A stretch of 64,000 bases of DNA, from positions 115,718,228 through 115,782,227 of the forward strand of contig NC_080680.1 in the NCBI RefSeq assembly GCF_030445035.2, read 5' to 3'. Positions 42,825-53,616 of this stretch are shown here, in pieces; the first letter of the stretch is position 1; the number at the start of each line of letters is the position of its first letter. Both the position numbers and the translations under genes were made by a program. This stretch comes from Dasypus novemcinctus (lineage: Eukaryota > Chordata > Mammalia > Cingulata > Dasypodidae). A model generated the notes under the pieces. The model was not told the DNA's origin. It saw nothing but the letters and a program-made list of their open reading frames with translations, and ran no database searches.

Positions 42825-44320
42825 CTGTAAACTTTTCCCCCAAACAGATTTATTCAAATATCATGTACCCTCCCCCAATTTCCTGCTCAAATATACTAAT
42901 AAAGAGAGCATTTAGTACATATTTCTGGGACTGCTAAGACCAGAAATATTATTTCCACTGATTGGTTTTTCACCCTCCCCTCTGTGAGGGTTACAAATGC
43001 TCTTCCACATTTTCGAGATGTATTTTATACTTAAAAATGTAATTCTTAGGTGGTGGGAATGTAGCCTCCAGGTGTTTATGTAGTTAAAAATCCGATAATG
43101 CGCCTCATTTAATTGGTATGAAATATAATTCTATGCATCTAGTGACTGGGAAGATGAAGTGGAAAGGTTATTTATGAGTAAATTTAGACACTATGTCCTG
43201 ATAGACTGATGGTTGACTTAAATATAACTTCTTGTTTAGCATCTGTTTTTAGACTCAAATTACTATGACTCTACAGCTTCCTTGAAGTCTCTTGGTATCA
43301 CATTTCTGTTTGCCTTTGCATGGTTTTAAGAAAATGAAGGGTGTGAAGCTACAAATTTACTTTTCATCGTATCATTTTATATGACACACTGGTCATTTCA
43401 TAGAAATAGGAGGTGGCAAATAAATTGTCTGCAGAAGAGATAATTGAACTACCTGATCATTCTCTCATTGAATCTTAGGTCCTTCAAAGCTGTCTTTCCC
43501 ACACCCTGAAGATTTGTTTGGAAATACTTTTGTCTCCTCAGCTGCATGATTCTCTGGTCCATCTCTTCTCCAACTTGGCCTTCTTGCGCACCTCCAGTGC
43601 TGACTTTTCATCTTGCTTCCTCTATTTCTCTCAGGGTTCAATTCAATAAACAAAGTGGCTTGGATCCCACTCGGAGCTCTTATGGATTTGGATATTCTCT
43701 TTTGTCTCCGTTTTAGTTACCAGCAGAGAGTGCTGCCTCTGATCTCTGACTCTCCCCTGTGGATTGAACTGGGCCTTTGATACGTGTAAAGGATGAGGTT
43801 TTTTGTTTTTTTTTTTGGAGGGGGTTGTGGTGTTGCTTCTGTTAGAGGTGGCAATGCCTTTTTAAAAAATTGCTCTATGACTCAAGTTTGTGTTCAATTA
43901 CAATCACAAATGCAAAAATAGAAACTCCAGAGCTATGATCTTCCATATAGACATGGGACTTACTACTGACGCAGAGGTGAGAGTTCAGCTATCTTACACA
44001 TGGGCGCTCAGCTAGGTACGATTTGTCTAGATTTAGGTAATTGACTGCCTCCCGCACTCTCCTGCTCAGCCACTTTCCTCCACACATTCTCAGAGTGTAT
44101 GAGACACTAGTTCAAGTACTTCTAGGCCAGGGGTCACAAACTCAGAAGCTGCCAGGGGCAAACTGAATACAGCAGTTTTTTTAGGAGAAATAGGGCTGGT
44201 GGAGTCTTGGGCAAAATGGAAACAGTGCGCTCCAAGGAGAGAGCCCTCTTTCTCTCTTGGGGGTCTGGGTCTCACCAAAGCTTCCATGTTTTCAATGGAA
44301 GTGAGAAATAAAGGTTTTTG
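42825..44320. other. Unassigned DNA
   Basis: No repeat family recognised. Short T tracts at 43800-43815. Frames at 43465-43653 and 44090-44287 have no domain. Confidence 0.4.
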
Positions 44321-44332
44321 TGTGACATTTCT

Positions 44333-44749
44333 TTTTTTTAAATTTATTTTTATTTCTCTCCCCTTTCCTGCCTACCCCTGTCATTTGTCTGCTCTCTGTG
44401 TCCATTCACTGTGTGTGCTTCTGTGTCCGCTTATATTCTTGTCAGCGGCACCAGGAATCTGTATCTCTTTTTGTTGCATCATCTTGCTGCATCAGCTCTC
44501 CGTGTGTGCAGTGCCACTCCTGGGCAGGCTGCACTTTTTTCGTACTGGGTGGCTCTCCTTACAGGGCACACTCCTTGTGCGTGGGGCTCCCCTGTGCAGG
44601 GGACATCCCTGCGTGGCACGGCAGTCCTTGCTTGCATCAGCACTGTGCGTGGGCCAGCTCACCACAAGGGTCAGGAGGCCCTGGGTTTGAACCCTGGACC
44701 TCCCATGTGGTAGGTGGACACTCTATCCATTGAGCCAAATCTGCTTCCC
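44333..44749 (-). mobile_element. DAS-type SINE, full length, reverse
   Basis: A T-rich left end (reverse of the tail) leads through the body to the reversed head, with the B box visible as gggtttgaaccc and the A box as ccattgagccaaat. Flanked by tgacatttct (44323-44332, 44750-44759). A 163-codon plus frame through it is an antisense translation of the SINE. Confidence 0.95.
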
Positions 44750-44764
44750 TGACATTTCTAATCT

Positions 44765-45085
44765 TGTCCATGAATTCAAATAAAATACCAATGCTCCCAC
44801 CCAAAATATGTGTCAGAGACTGGTTGTGGGCAGTATGCAACTTCTGATGGAAGCTAAGGCACATTAACTCTGGTAAAGACTGTTCCCAGGTCAGGACCAG
44901 CATCGTCGTAATTCTGGCAGCGGATCAGACAAGAGTACAGGGACCTTGGGGGACCTATCTCCTGTGGCCGCTGTGTGCTGGTGGTAGAGCAATTGGTTGC
45001 TAAAAATTGGAGGCAGATGGACTGATTGGCATCTTTAAATCTCTGCAGAGCCTGAAGGCCTGTTAGGCAATTCTGGGAGAGGGAG
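44765..45085. other. Unassigned DNA
   Basis: Nothing recognised; leads into the GA microsatellite. Confidence 0.4.
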
Positions 45086-45090
45086 GGAGA

Positions 45091-45092
<2 letters not shown>

Positions 45093-45159
<67 letters not shown>
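45093..45159 (+). repeat. (GA)33 microsatellite
   Basis: Sixty-seven bases of uninterrupted GA, the longest simple repeat in the window. Antisense frames of leucine-serine dipeptides are translations of this run. Confidence 0.98.
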
Positions 45160-45164
<5 letters not shown>

Positions 45165-45490
45165 TTGTGTTGTTGCTTGGCATAATGTGTCAGACAGGAT
45201 TCTCCAGGGAAACATAGAGGCATATATAGGAAATGTGTTCTAAAGAAGGGGTTTTTGCGATTATGGGGGTGGAGGAGGGGGCAACAAATCTTAAAGATGT
45301 AGAGCAGGCCAGCAGGCTGGGAATCTAGTAAGAGCTGTTGGAGTCTTGAGTCCTAAATACACAGGGAGTTGGGCAGGCTGGACACTCAGAGAGGAGTAGG
45401 TGGTGTAGTGTTAAGGCAAAATTTATTAAGGCTGAGGCCAAATTGGCACATACAATTAACATCCCAGATGATAATAATATAATCATGCTA
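45165..45490. other. Possible LTR-like edge plus unassigned DNA
   Basis: 'gtcagacaggattctccagg' followed by 'gaaacatagaggcatatata' resembles the edge of a common mammalian interspersed repeat (tcagggttctccagagaaac), which I cannot name. Confidence 0.4.
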
Positions 45491-45494
45491 ATAA

Positions 45495-45745
45495 ATGGTA
45501 ATAACAACAATAAAAGCTGTCATTTATTGAGTAGTGTATGTCAGGTGCAGAACTAAACATTTCACACATCCTAACTCAGGTAATATCCATAGGTGTCCTC
45601 GAAGGTGGGTCCTAGGATTACCTCCATTTGACAGATGAGGAAACCGAGGCACAAAGACGTAAAGTACGATGTCCAAAGATATACAGATATGCTGTCCAAA
45701 CAAGAGGGATAACTCAGAAGATCAGACAAGTAGAGAGATTTGAAC
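45495..45745 (-). mobile_element. MIR SINE, reverse
   Basis: 'agctgtcatttattgagtag' then 'tgtatgtcaggtgcagaact', 'aacatttcacacatcctaac', 'cctccatttgacagatgagg' and 'aaaccgaggcacaaagacgt' give an unmistakable reverse MIR. Confidence 0.88.
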
Positions 45746-46019
45746 ATATAGCTACTTTCCTTAGCCATGGACCCCTTGGACTGATTTTAAATCCTCTCCC
45801 TTTATTTTCTTTAACATTTTGTAAACCTACTCACTTAGAAATTCTAGCTGCTTTAGCCATTTCACTTCTCCTTATTCTTTTCCCTTCTTTGTTAATGGGC
45901 ATATATGCTTTTAAAATATCTTAAGGTTTGCTGTTTTCATGGGCTTGGTTAAGTTATAGTTTGCCCTTCTGCAGATGTAAATGCTCTCTCCCTATCACTT
46001 ACCTGCAAATCTGCTTTTC

Positions 46020-46560
46020 ACACCATTTTGCTTAGTTTATCCCAGGACTTTTGGAAAATACAGACATGTATGAAAAAAAATCACTCCTAATTCCACCATC
46101 CACAGAAAATCAGTTAACATTGAGATGGGGTTCTTTCCAGTCTTTTCTTTACACATAAATCCAATGAAAACAAGACAATTAAAGGCACTAAATTTTTTAT
46201 TTTACTAAATAACAATCATATACAAATAGCTACAGTTTTTTTATTTTCACTTATCAGTGCTTTTCCATATTCATTATTCTTTTAAACTATTATTTTTAAT
46301 GGTTACAGTATATTTCTATCATATAAATTTACCACTGTCTATTTTAGACTTTTCATGCTGTTAGATAATTAACTATTTTTAAAATGTTTGTTTTTATGAA
46401 TAAGAAGGAACAAAATTTCTTGAACATAAATCTTTGACCGTTTCTCAGTGGCACTTCCTTAGAACAAATTCCTCCAAGTAAAACTAATGGGCCAAAGGCT
46501 CTGGACACATGTTACTAAATGGCCTGTCAGCAGTTCAGTTTTTCTGTTCTTCATTTAGGA
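46020..46560 (-). mobile_element. L1 (L1ME-type) 3' fragment, reverse
   Basis: 'aattccaccatccacagaaa' and 'atcagttaacattgagatgg', 'tttccagtcttttctttaca', 'ttatcagtgcttttccatat', 'acataaatctttgaccgttt' and 'cttagaacaaattcctccaa' with 'gtaaaactaatgggccaaag' are the reverse L1ME landmarks in order. Confidence 0.8.
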
Positions 46561-47474
46561 CATCATTTTCCCTCTTTTCTCTAACCTCCTACTTTATTTT
46601 CCTTAGATTTCTTAGGATGAGACTCCCAGTTTATCTTTCTTTTCTCATTCGGGCAGTGTGTCCACGGCTTCCCACCCGCTGGACTCTGCTGGATAATGGA
46701 GCCAATGGGAGGAAACCAGCTTTAGGGTCAGCTCTGTGGGAAGCCCCAGATCTCTGTCAATGGGGCCCACTGCCCACTGATTTATAGACTTGTGGGTGAT
46801 TTGCACACATAGGTCACTGGGTCAAGCAGCCAGCTAAAGAATTGCTCCTGATTTCTCTGGATGACCATCAGTCAGGAGAAGCATGATAACAAGGCAGGGA
46901 AATAAAGATCTGTTCCAGGATGTTTCATCTTTGAGGCGTCAAGAACATGTGTTTTGTCCCTGCAATTTCAGAGGCCATGTAGGATATGGTTGCAAGCATG
47001 GATCAAACCAACACAAGGACATTGAGGAGGACAAGGGAAAAGCAAGTGCTCCTGAAGGATTCCTCCCAAAGGGGACAAAAGAGACGGAGGCTTTTCTCCC
47101 TAGGATCTCAGAGAAAATGGGTATCAGGAACATTTCCCAGCATTTCTTTGTTTCTTAATGACTTAGTCTCTTATTACTATGTCAGAGAGAAGCAAAACTC
47201 CTGGCTAAGAAATAAAACAGTCCCTCATTCCAGAAAACGCAACCAGGGATACTGACTCTTTACCAGTGTCAAGAAAGCATTCTTTTGAATAAGGAGAGAG
47301 GAATGCAGAGAGCACTTCTGTTACAATAAATGTGTAATTTCTTTTAATGATCAGGTTCCAATTATTTTCTTTTTAAACTTAAGTGTACTCACTGCCTTCT
47401 GCAGCTATTGTTAAACTTGCTAACGGATCTGAATCGGGTGTAATATTTTTCATTTAGTTTGGGTACTTAAAAAA
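46561..47474. other. Single-copy-looking DNA
   Basis: Frames of 60-90 codons on both strands (46883-47255) have no domain; no repeat is recognised. Confidence 0.4.
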
Positions 47475-47563
47475 TTCCTCCCTCCCTCCCTTTCTCTCTT
47501 CCTTCCTCTCCTCTCTTCTCTCTCTCTTTCCTCCCTTTCTCCCTCCCCCCCCTTTCTCTCTTT
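47475..47563 (+). repeat. CT-rich low-complexity tract
   Basis: Mixed cctc, ctttc and tctc repeats with a run of eight C. Confidence 0.9.
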
Positions 47564-48380
47564 ATATCTACCCTGCATCCCACATCTTTCCATCTAATGA
47601 GAGAAGTGGTTTCTGTATGTCTTCTCTGTCATTCTTTTTTCTGCTTCTAGAATGATGGTGTAACAGAGTTACTTAATTCCATCCATCTTCGTCAATATCA
47701 GTTTAAAGATGTCTCAAATAAATTCTCTGTCTCTCATTCAGGGTCTTCTTAAACAGGAGGACGGGAGGAGATGAGAAGGAGGGTTTTCAAGCAATGGACT
47801 CCACATAAACAAAGGCACGGCAAGTTTGTGGAATTGGGAGTGGGGAGGATGAGATGGGGGCAGAAGAGGAAGGAGGAAGAAGTCGGACATGCAATTGGAC
47901 TTTTAAGGCCTTCAAATGTCACGTTTTCAAAGGGCTTTGCAGGACCTCCTAAGGAGCTTTGAGGGAATTTCTTTTTCTTTGTAAGCAATGGAGAACCACA
48001 GGAAGTTTGGAGGAGAAAAATGATATGATTAGAGAGTTTTTGTTTGTTTTGCCTTAAAAAAACACACACCAAAAATCACTCCATCTGCAGTAGGGAAGAT
48101 GAAGAGGGAGAGGAAAACTACAGGCAGGAGCAGCAACTTGGAGGTTACTATAACATAGAAGCCCAGATGTTTCAGCCTGGACTAAGGCAATGGGGTGGAG
48201 AAGAAGGGACAGATTTAAGAGCTATTTGGGAGGTACAATTGACCTCACTTTGATGCTTTTTAGAATGAGAGGAGAAAGATGGGGACAGAAAGATGCAAAA
48301 GTTAAGCAAGGATGACTCTGATTTCCCAATTATTGAATGGATGATGATGTCATGCAATGATATTAAAAATAAAGGTAGGG

Positions 48381-48740
48381 GGGAGGTGGATGGGGCTCAA
48401 GCAGTTGGGCGCCTGCCTACCACATGGGAGGTCCCTAAAGAAGATGAGCAAGACAGCAAGCTGATGCGATGGGCTGGTGCAGTGAGCTAGTGCAAAAAGA
48501 TGATGAAACGAGATGACTCAATGAAGAGATACAATGAAGAAACACAATGAGAGACAAAATAAGTGGGAGCAGAGGTGGCTCAAGCCATTGGGCACCTCCC
48601 TCTCACATGGGAGGTCCTGGGTTTGGTTCCCAGTGCTTCCTAAAAAGAAGATGCGCACACAATGAACAAACACAGAGCAGACAGTGAGCACAAACAATGA
48701 GGGGGTATAGAAATAAATAAGTAAAAATCTTTAAAAAAAA
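48381..48740 (+). mobile_element. Dimeric DAS-type SINE in L2
   Basis: Head 1 (48381-48435) lacks the end of its B box. A middle segment with 'caagctgatgcgatgggctg' and 'gtgcagtgagctagtgcaaa' follows, then head 2 (48563-48645, ggtttggttcccagtgcttc) and an A-rich tail. This head-body-head-tail order is a dimeric DAS subtype. Flanking repeats are near 48365-48382 and 48739-48753 (aaataaaggYagggg). Confidence 0.85.
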
Positions 48741-48750
48741 ATAAAGGCAG

Positions 48751-48839
48751 GGGAGCAGCTGTAGCTCGGTGGGTGAGCACCTGCCTCACATGTATGTGGT
48801 CCCAGGTTCAATCCCCCGCACCTTCTAAAAAAGAAAAAA
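48751..48839 (+). mobile_element. Short tRNA-type SINE monomer
   Basis: The head 'gcagctgtagctcggtgggt' with B box ggttcaatccc and a short A tail is a different subfamily from its left neighbour. It abuts that element's tail, and its flanks (ataaaggcagggg / ataaaagctgggg) resemble the same target site, so a second insertion used almost the same spot. Confidence 0.85.
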
Positions 48840-49744
48840 TAAAAGCTGGGGAGGGGGAGGGTGATTTATGGGGAAGATAAGAAATTTGGTTTTGAATTTA
48901 TTTGCAGAATGTCCTGCTCAGTGGTATGCTGGTAAATGTTAACAGCTGGCTTCCCAAAACAAGGAAAGTCCTGATTTGCAGTGTTTATGGGTTCCCCTGG
49001 TGTAGACACTCCCACCATTCCTGGGTGATTTGAGGCTAGCGAGGTGGAGGTCACCTACTGCAGATTTGGGAAGAGATCTATCAGCTCCCCTGAATTGGTT
49101 TAGGCCAGTGCCAGCACTGATCTGGTCCTGCTGGATACACCTACCATGCATTAGGGAGCACAGGGCTGGAGGTACAGGTTTTAAACGATGCCACAGAAGT
49201 GGCTAATATTGCTTAGTGGGAGCATGTAGCAATGGGAAGAGAAAACCAATATTAGGAGATAGACAAAGAAAGAGGAATTAGGAAAGAGCAAACAGGCAGG
49301 AGATTCAGAAGAGAACCAGATTCTTGAATTACAAGAGAAGAACTAGTTTCAGGAAGGAAACTGTGGCCATGGCATCAAATGCCAGAGATCGCTAGCATGA
49401 GGACTTAAAGGAGGTCACTGGTGCTGTCAGTTACATGGTCTTCCTCTGTATTTGTTTACATTTAAAAAATATTTTACAATTAAAAAAATAAAGGATGTAC
49501 ACCTCTTTTCCTTCCTCCCTTCTGTCCTGCCTTCCTGCCTTCCTGCCTCTCTCCCTTTTTCTTTCTTTTGGAGGTCATTAGTGAACTTGGCTAGAACAGA
49601 CTCAGAGTACTGGGGGCAAGATTTTGATGGCAATGGGCTGGGGAGTGAATGGGAGGGAGTAAGTAGAGGTTAAATCTTTCAAGTAATTTGGCTCTTAAGG
49701 GAAGAAGAACTTGAAGGGAGGCAGGTTGGGAAGGATGGTTTTTA

Positions 49745-50160
49745 AAAAAGAATTATAACTCACTGACCCACTAGTATTCAGGGGAATATTATCTGTCTAT
49801 GACCCAGGCGAACTTGTTGATGCGAGTGACAAGCAGAACAAACATCTTACCCAAGTCCAGAAGCAGTAATTGCTTTGAATCTATTGCTTTTGTGTCAATA
49901 TGAGTCACAGTAATACGGAAGGGGATTGCATTGGTCCAATTAAGTGAAATTGAATTTGCAGGTATTGAGTGCTTTTGCAGTGCATGGCCCACTCCACAAA
50001 TAATGGTGATTCCTTGTGCTTATTTATTTGAACATTGATTGATTGATGATTTGCTTCTATGCCTAACCATGTATTAGAATTAAGTTGACCCAAATATGAA
50101 CTGTAGGTCCTTTTATTCCTCTTTCTATATATATGAAAGTTGAATTATCTTAAAAATTTT
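49745..50160. other. Non-repeat DNA left of LTR copy 4
   Basis: No repeat recognised. Contains tattgattgattgatga-type repeats near 50030 and a CCAAT-containing stretch (ggtccaattaagtgaaattg, 49933). No coding frame of interest. Confidence 0.35.
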
Positions 50161-50161
50161 T

Positions 50162-50743
50162 TTTTAGCAGTTTGATATTATTTATGGATTCCAAAAATAG
50201 ATATTGGATTATGTTTGTGAACTCGTCTGTTCCTCTGGACATATTAGATTGGAATGGATTCAGAGGTTTCACTTTTACTTGATTAAATAATTATTAAGGC
50301 TTTGAGTGGGCCACGTTAATAGGGCGGGGACTCAGAGAAAAGACACAGCAGAGGACAGAGTTTGGAGCTTTGATATTGGCTTCTCAGGAAGTAAACACAC
50401 AGGAAAGCAGATACGTGAGGAAGGAGAGAAAGCTCCTTTAGACATGGCAGAGGCCCCGGGGAGAGGCAAAGCCTAGAGAGCCTGATAGTCTACAGCTGGC
50501 CTTGTGGAGAGAGCAGAGCAGCTGAGCCCGGAGAGAAATGAGCCCTGGGAAGAGAGGAACCCAGGAAGCCTGAACCCTGGCAGATGTTGGCAGCCATCTT
50601 GCTCCAACAAGTGGCAACAGACTTTGGTGAGGGAGGTAATTTACACTTTTTGACCTGCTAACTGTAAGCTTATAAAAGCCCTTTATAAAAGCCAACAGAT
50701 TTCTGGTATTTTGCATCAGCACCCCTTTTGGCTGACTAAAACA
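50162..50743 (+). mobile_element. Solo LTR, armadillo-lineage ERVL/MaLR type, copy 4
   Basis: Starts near ttttagcagtttgatattat and ends ggctgactaaaaca. It shares 'ggattatgtttgtgaactcg', 'gtctacagctggccttgtgg', 'gcagccatcttgctccaaca' and 'ttctggtattttgcatcagc' with the other copies, but the AATAAA region is altered (ataaaagccctttataaaag). Target-site duplication is unclear (possibly aaaat). Confidence 0.85.
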
Positions 50744-52239
50744 AAAATAATTGAGACATCTCTCAATATCCAGGAATTCTCCAAGATTCCAGCGATTAGG
50801 TCATCTTAATCACCAAAATTTCAGCTTGAAAAGCTACTTTTAGAATACTTGTTTTCATTCTTCACTATCTTCCTATAATACTCTTTTTTCTGCCCAGCGT
50901 TTCCAGGAACCAAACAACATGTATACCAAGCAGAAAACACATGTGTGGAGAGAATTATTTATATTTTAAATGATGTGTATATGTGCATTTATATAAGCCA
51001 GTTAACAGATATTATATATCAAAGCAATCTCCAAGCAATGCCCTTTAGGTAACCCCTCATTTAAAAGTCTCCATGGAATGATGAAATTGAGCTTCTATGC
51101 AGCTCTACGAGCTCCTGCAGTATCTCCAAGGCCACAGCTGCCTGAAGGTCCATTCTGTAATTAGACGATGCCACAGTCATCTCAGAATAGGACCTTAAGC
51201 CACCTAGGCTACAATTATGAATCAGCTTCTTCAGAACAGCAGTGCAGAGGGGCCTTCTTTCTTATTTGGGAAGGGTCGCGTGGAGTGGAGCTTGTCGGGC
51301 TGGCCTTGGTGTCAGCAGTAATTGACAGACATGGGGAAAAGCTGACAACTGTATACTCAGGAGCAGATCAGCCTCTGACATTCAAGGTTGGGAAGGCAGA
51401 GAACTTGTGCCTGTAAACGTTTCTCAAATGGTGCATTCTCCTGGGCTCTAACATTTGTTAGTGTTAGTGTGGGCTTGGGGTCAGCAGGACTCTGCCCCCA
51501 TGTAACTTGGCCAGATTCCTAACGTCTTTGGGCACTTGGACTCTTCTGTTGGTGATAATCAGCGGAACTAATAAATGTTTTCCACACACTATACGATGTG
51601 TTTGTGTATTCATTGTGGAAGATGAGCAGATTCTGGGCACCATAGGTTGCTCTTAGTTAAGAATGATCAAGTTTGGCTTCCGGGCCATAGACTTAGGTAA
51701 TTAAGAATCAAGAGCTGTCTCCTCTCTGGGCTTTTTATTGCTCTCTTCGGCTCACCTTCTTTCTTCTGTGTCCTATTCCTATGGGACTTGCTGGAGCTCA
51801 TGCTCCGTTCAATATCAGGTCATAACAGCCAAAGAGAAGACTTAATTGGGATGCTCTTAGGAACCAGAGCCTTCAAAATTTCAAAAGAATGATTTTGGTG
51901 GTGGGATTTTAAGCACTGTGATAGATGGGGGCTGGGGGGGAGAGGGGGAGGGGAGGTGAAGGAGGTAGGAGGTAAGTGTGGGAGTGGGGGGTGGGGACAG
52001 TTCAGGAAGACATATCACTTCCTAAAATCACCCTAAAATCACATCTAGAGTCTTCCTCTATTCAGAGGGTCAAATGGATTCCTCTTCTTTTTTGCAAGCC
52101 CTGGAGTTTGAAGTGTCAGGCATGGGAAAAACTTTATAGACTATGACTTGTACTTGAAATGACAGGAGCAGTCAGCTAATAACACCTTCTGGACTGACAG
52201 TGCCATTCTTCCAAGGACCTCAAAGGTTTCCATAAAATT
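50744..52239. other. Non-repeat DNA with a G-rich tract
   Basis: An 82-codon plus frame (51168-51416) has no domain. 51926-51998 is G-rich. No repeat family recognised. Confidence 0.4.
51926..51998 (+). repeat. G-rich, quadruplex-prone tract
   Basis: Multiple runs of four to seven G separated by one to four bases, notably at 51927-51954 and 51985-51998. Confidence 0.7.
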
Positions 52240-52370
52240 CACCTGCAGAACATCCGCTGTGGGACAAAGAGAGGAGGCTCATTCCCTCTGTTTTGCAGAT
52301 GAAGAAACAGAGGCAAAGCACATTACCTCTGAGTAAGGTAATGAGGCTGATCCTGTGGGCCAGTCAACTT
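52240..52370 (-). mobile_element. MIR SINE fragment, reverse
   Basis: 'ctctgttttgcagatgaaga' followed by 'aacagaggcaaagcacatta' is the reverse MIR core. Confidence 0.7.
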
Positions 52371-52879
52371 TGACCTTCAGAGCTCAGGCTCTTGACTAGG
52401 GTTTAATCTGGGCAAGAGGGGCCCGCTGGCTGGACCCGGGGCTAGAAGATCTAGAAAGCTCTGGTTCTCCTCAAACTGCATCCCTTCTTCCTCCATAGGA
52501 CCCTGGCGCCATGCCACCTGGAGTTCTGAGTCCCCGGGACTCCAGCGTTCCTTGCCCCAAGTGCACTTCCAGGCTGTGCTCACCAAATCTACCCAGGCCG
52601 AACTCCAAGCCCCGAGGACTTATCTCAGGGGCTCTACCAACGCCTGGAAAATGAACCCCGGGCTGGCCCTCCTCGTTCGCTACCTTGCCCAACCCCCGCC
52701 TCCCGCTCCCGGGACAGGGGCAAGCGGCTCCTCGCTGACCCTCGCCAAGGACCTGGGGGGGCCCCAAGACTGGGCGCTCAAGGGGACAGGGGTTGACTCG
52801 TGAACGGCAAAGGCAAGATGCTTTTGCGAGGTGGAAAACAAAAGCGGCCGGCTGACCGGAGCTCTACCCACCGTTCCCC

Positions 52880-52912
52880 CCTTTGGAAATACCTGGAGCC
52901 TTTGGAAATACC
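52880..52912 (+). repeat. Tandem duplicated 14-mer near promoter
   Basis: cctttggaaatacc occurs at 52880-52893 and again at 52899-52912, identical, 19 bases apart. Two phased copies of one motif upstream of the TATA box suggest a paired factor site; the factor is unknown. Confidence 0.6.
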
Positions 52913-53362
52913 GCCAGACTCAAGTGCGGGCGTCCGCTGGGGTTCAGCCTCCGCGCCCCCGCTCCCTCAGCCCCTCCGATGGAGTAGTAAACTAACAAAG
53001 GGAAAAAAAACACCAATCCAACCCAAAAGGCGGGCGGCGCGAGTTTAGAGGCAGCGCGCTCCCCCAGGGCTGCGGTCGGCCAGAACGGGGACTGGAATCC
53101 CGGGCGCAGCTCCAGGCCCGGATTCTCCCGCTGCTCCTGGGCCCACAGGCCGGGGCGGGGGCTGGGCTTGGACCAGGGCGGGGGTGAGGCCCCCCCCCCT
53201 TCCCTTGGGCTGGCCGGCCATCCATCGCCCGTTTAAGGGGCGGGCCGCGGCTCCACGTGCGCGGCGCTGAGTGACTGCACTACATAAACAGAGGCCGGCT
53301 GGGGGCGGGGGAGGAGGCCGAGCCCAGGCTTCGACCGATAGTAACCCCGGCGCCACCGAATC

Positions 53363-53370
53363 TATAAAAG
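53363..53370 (+). promoter_or_regulatory. TATA box
   Basis: tataaaag in a GC-rich context (ctataaaagg, also one base off a CArG box CC(A/T)6GG). Few CpG-island promoters carry a TATA box, so this suggests a focused start and possibly regulated expression. Confidence 0.65.
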
Positions 53371-53554
53371 GAACTAGTCGCGGCAAAACCCCGGTAATTC
53401 CAAGCCAGAGTGAGTGGGGCCCCGATCGGCAGAGGCCAGCCGACGCGTCGCTGCCCCGGTGCGGGTGGGCTGGGCAGGGGGCGTCGCAGGACCCGCGCCG
53501 CCGCCCGGGCCAGTTCCACGAGGCTTTGCCCATTGTTTTTCTGCCTTTCCCCAG

Positions 53555-53616
53555 TTTCCAGAAGGGTTCAGTCGAGGGGTGGGGGAAAGAGTCGCAGACA
53601 CCAAAGTGGAAAACAG
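53555..53616 (+). other. Candidate 5' exon downstream of the TATA box
   Basis: A long pyrimidine tract (ttgtttttctgcctttccccag, 53533-53554 region) gives a strong acceptor, and AACAG|GTAAGA at 53616/53617 a strong donor, framing 62 bases. Alternatively one first exon runs from the TATA-directed start (about 53393) to 53616, or a tiny first exon ends at the CCAGA|GTGAGT site (53408/53409). No long frame crosses it, so it would be 5' UTR or non-coding. Confidence 0.4.

Larger units (their letters stand above)
47715..49740 (-). mobile_element. L2 LINE, reverse, long, interrupted by SINEs
   Basis: Reverse L2 blocks: a 'gcaatggagaaccacaggaa' block (47988), 'cagcaacttggaggttacta' (48129), 'tcagcctggactaaggcaat' (48172), 'gttaagcaaggatgactctg' (48301), then after the SINEs 'agaaatttggttttgaattt' (48879), 'ggcatcaaatgccagagatc' (49371), 'aaaggaggtcactggtgctg' (49408) and 'atgggctggggagtgaatgg' (49632). 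These are complements of the L2 reverse-transcriptase region, the largest L2 piece in the window. Within it, 48920-49150 looks like a separate inserted element I cannot name. Confidence 0.75.

Noticed and set aside
48381-48839. Regularly spaced repeats as a CRISPR-like or satellite array
   Set aside because: The repeated units are tRNA-type SINE heads with A tails, of different subfamilies and unequal spacing, in a mammalian genome.
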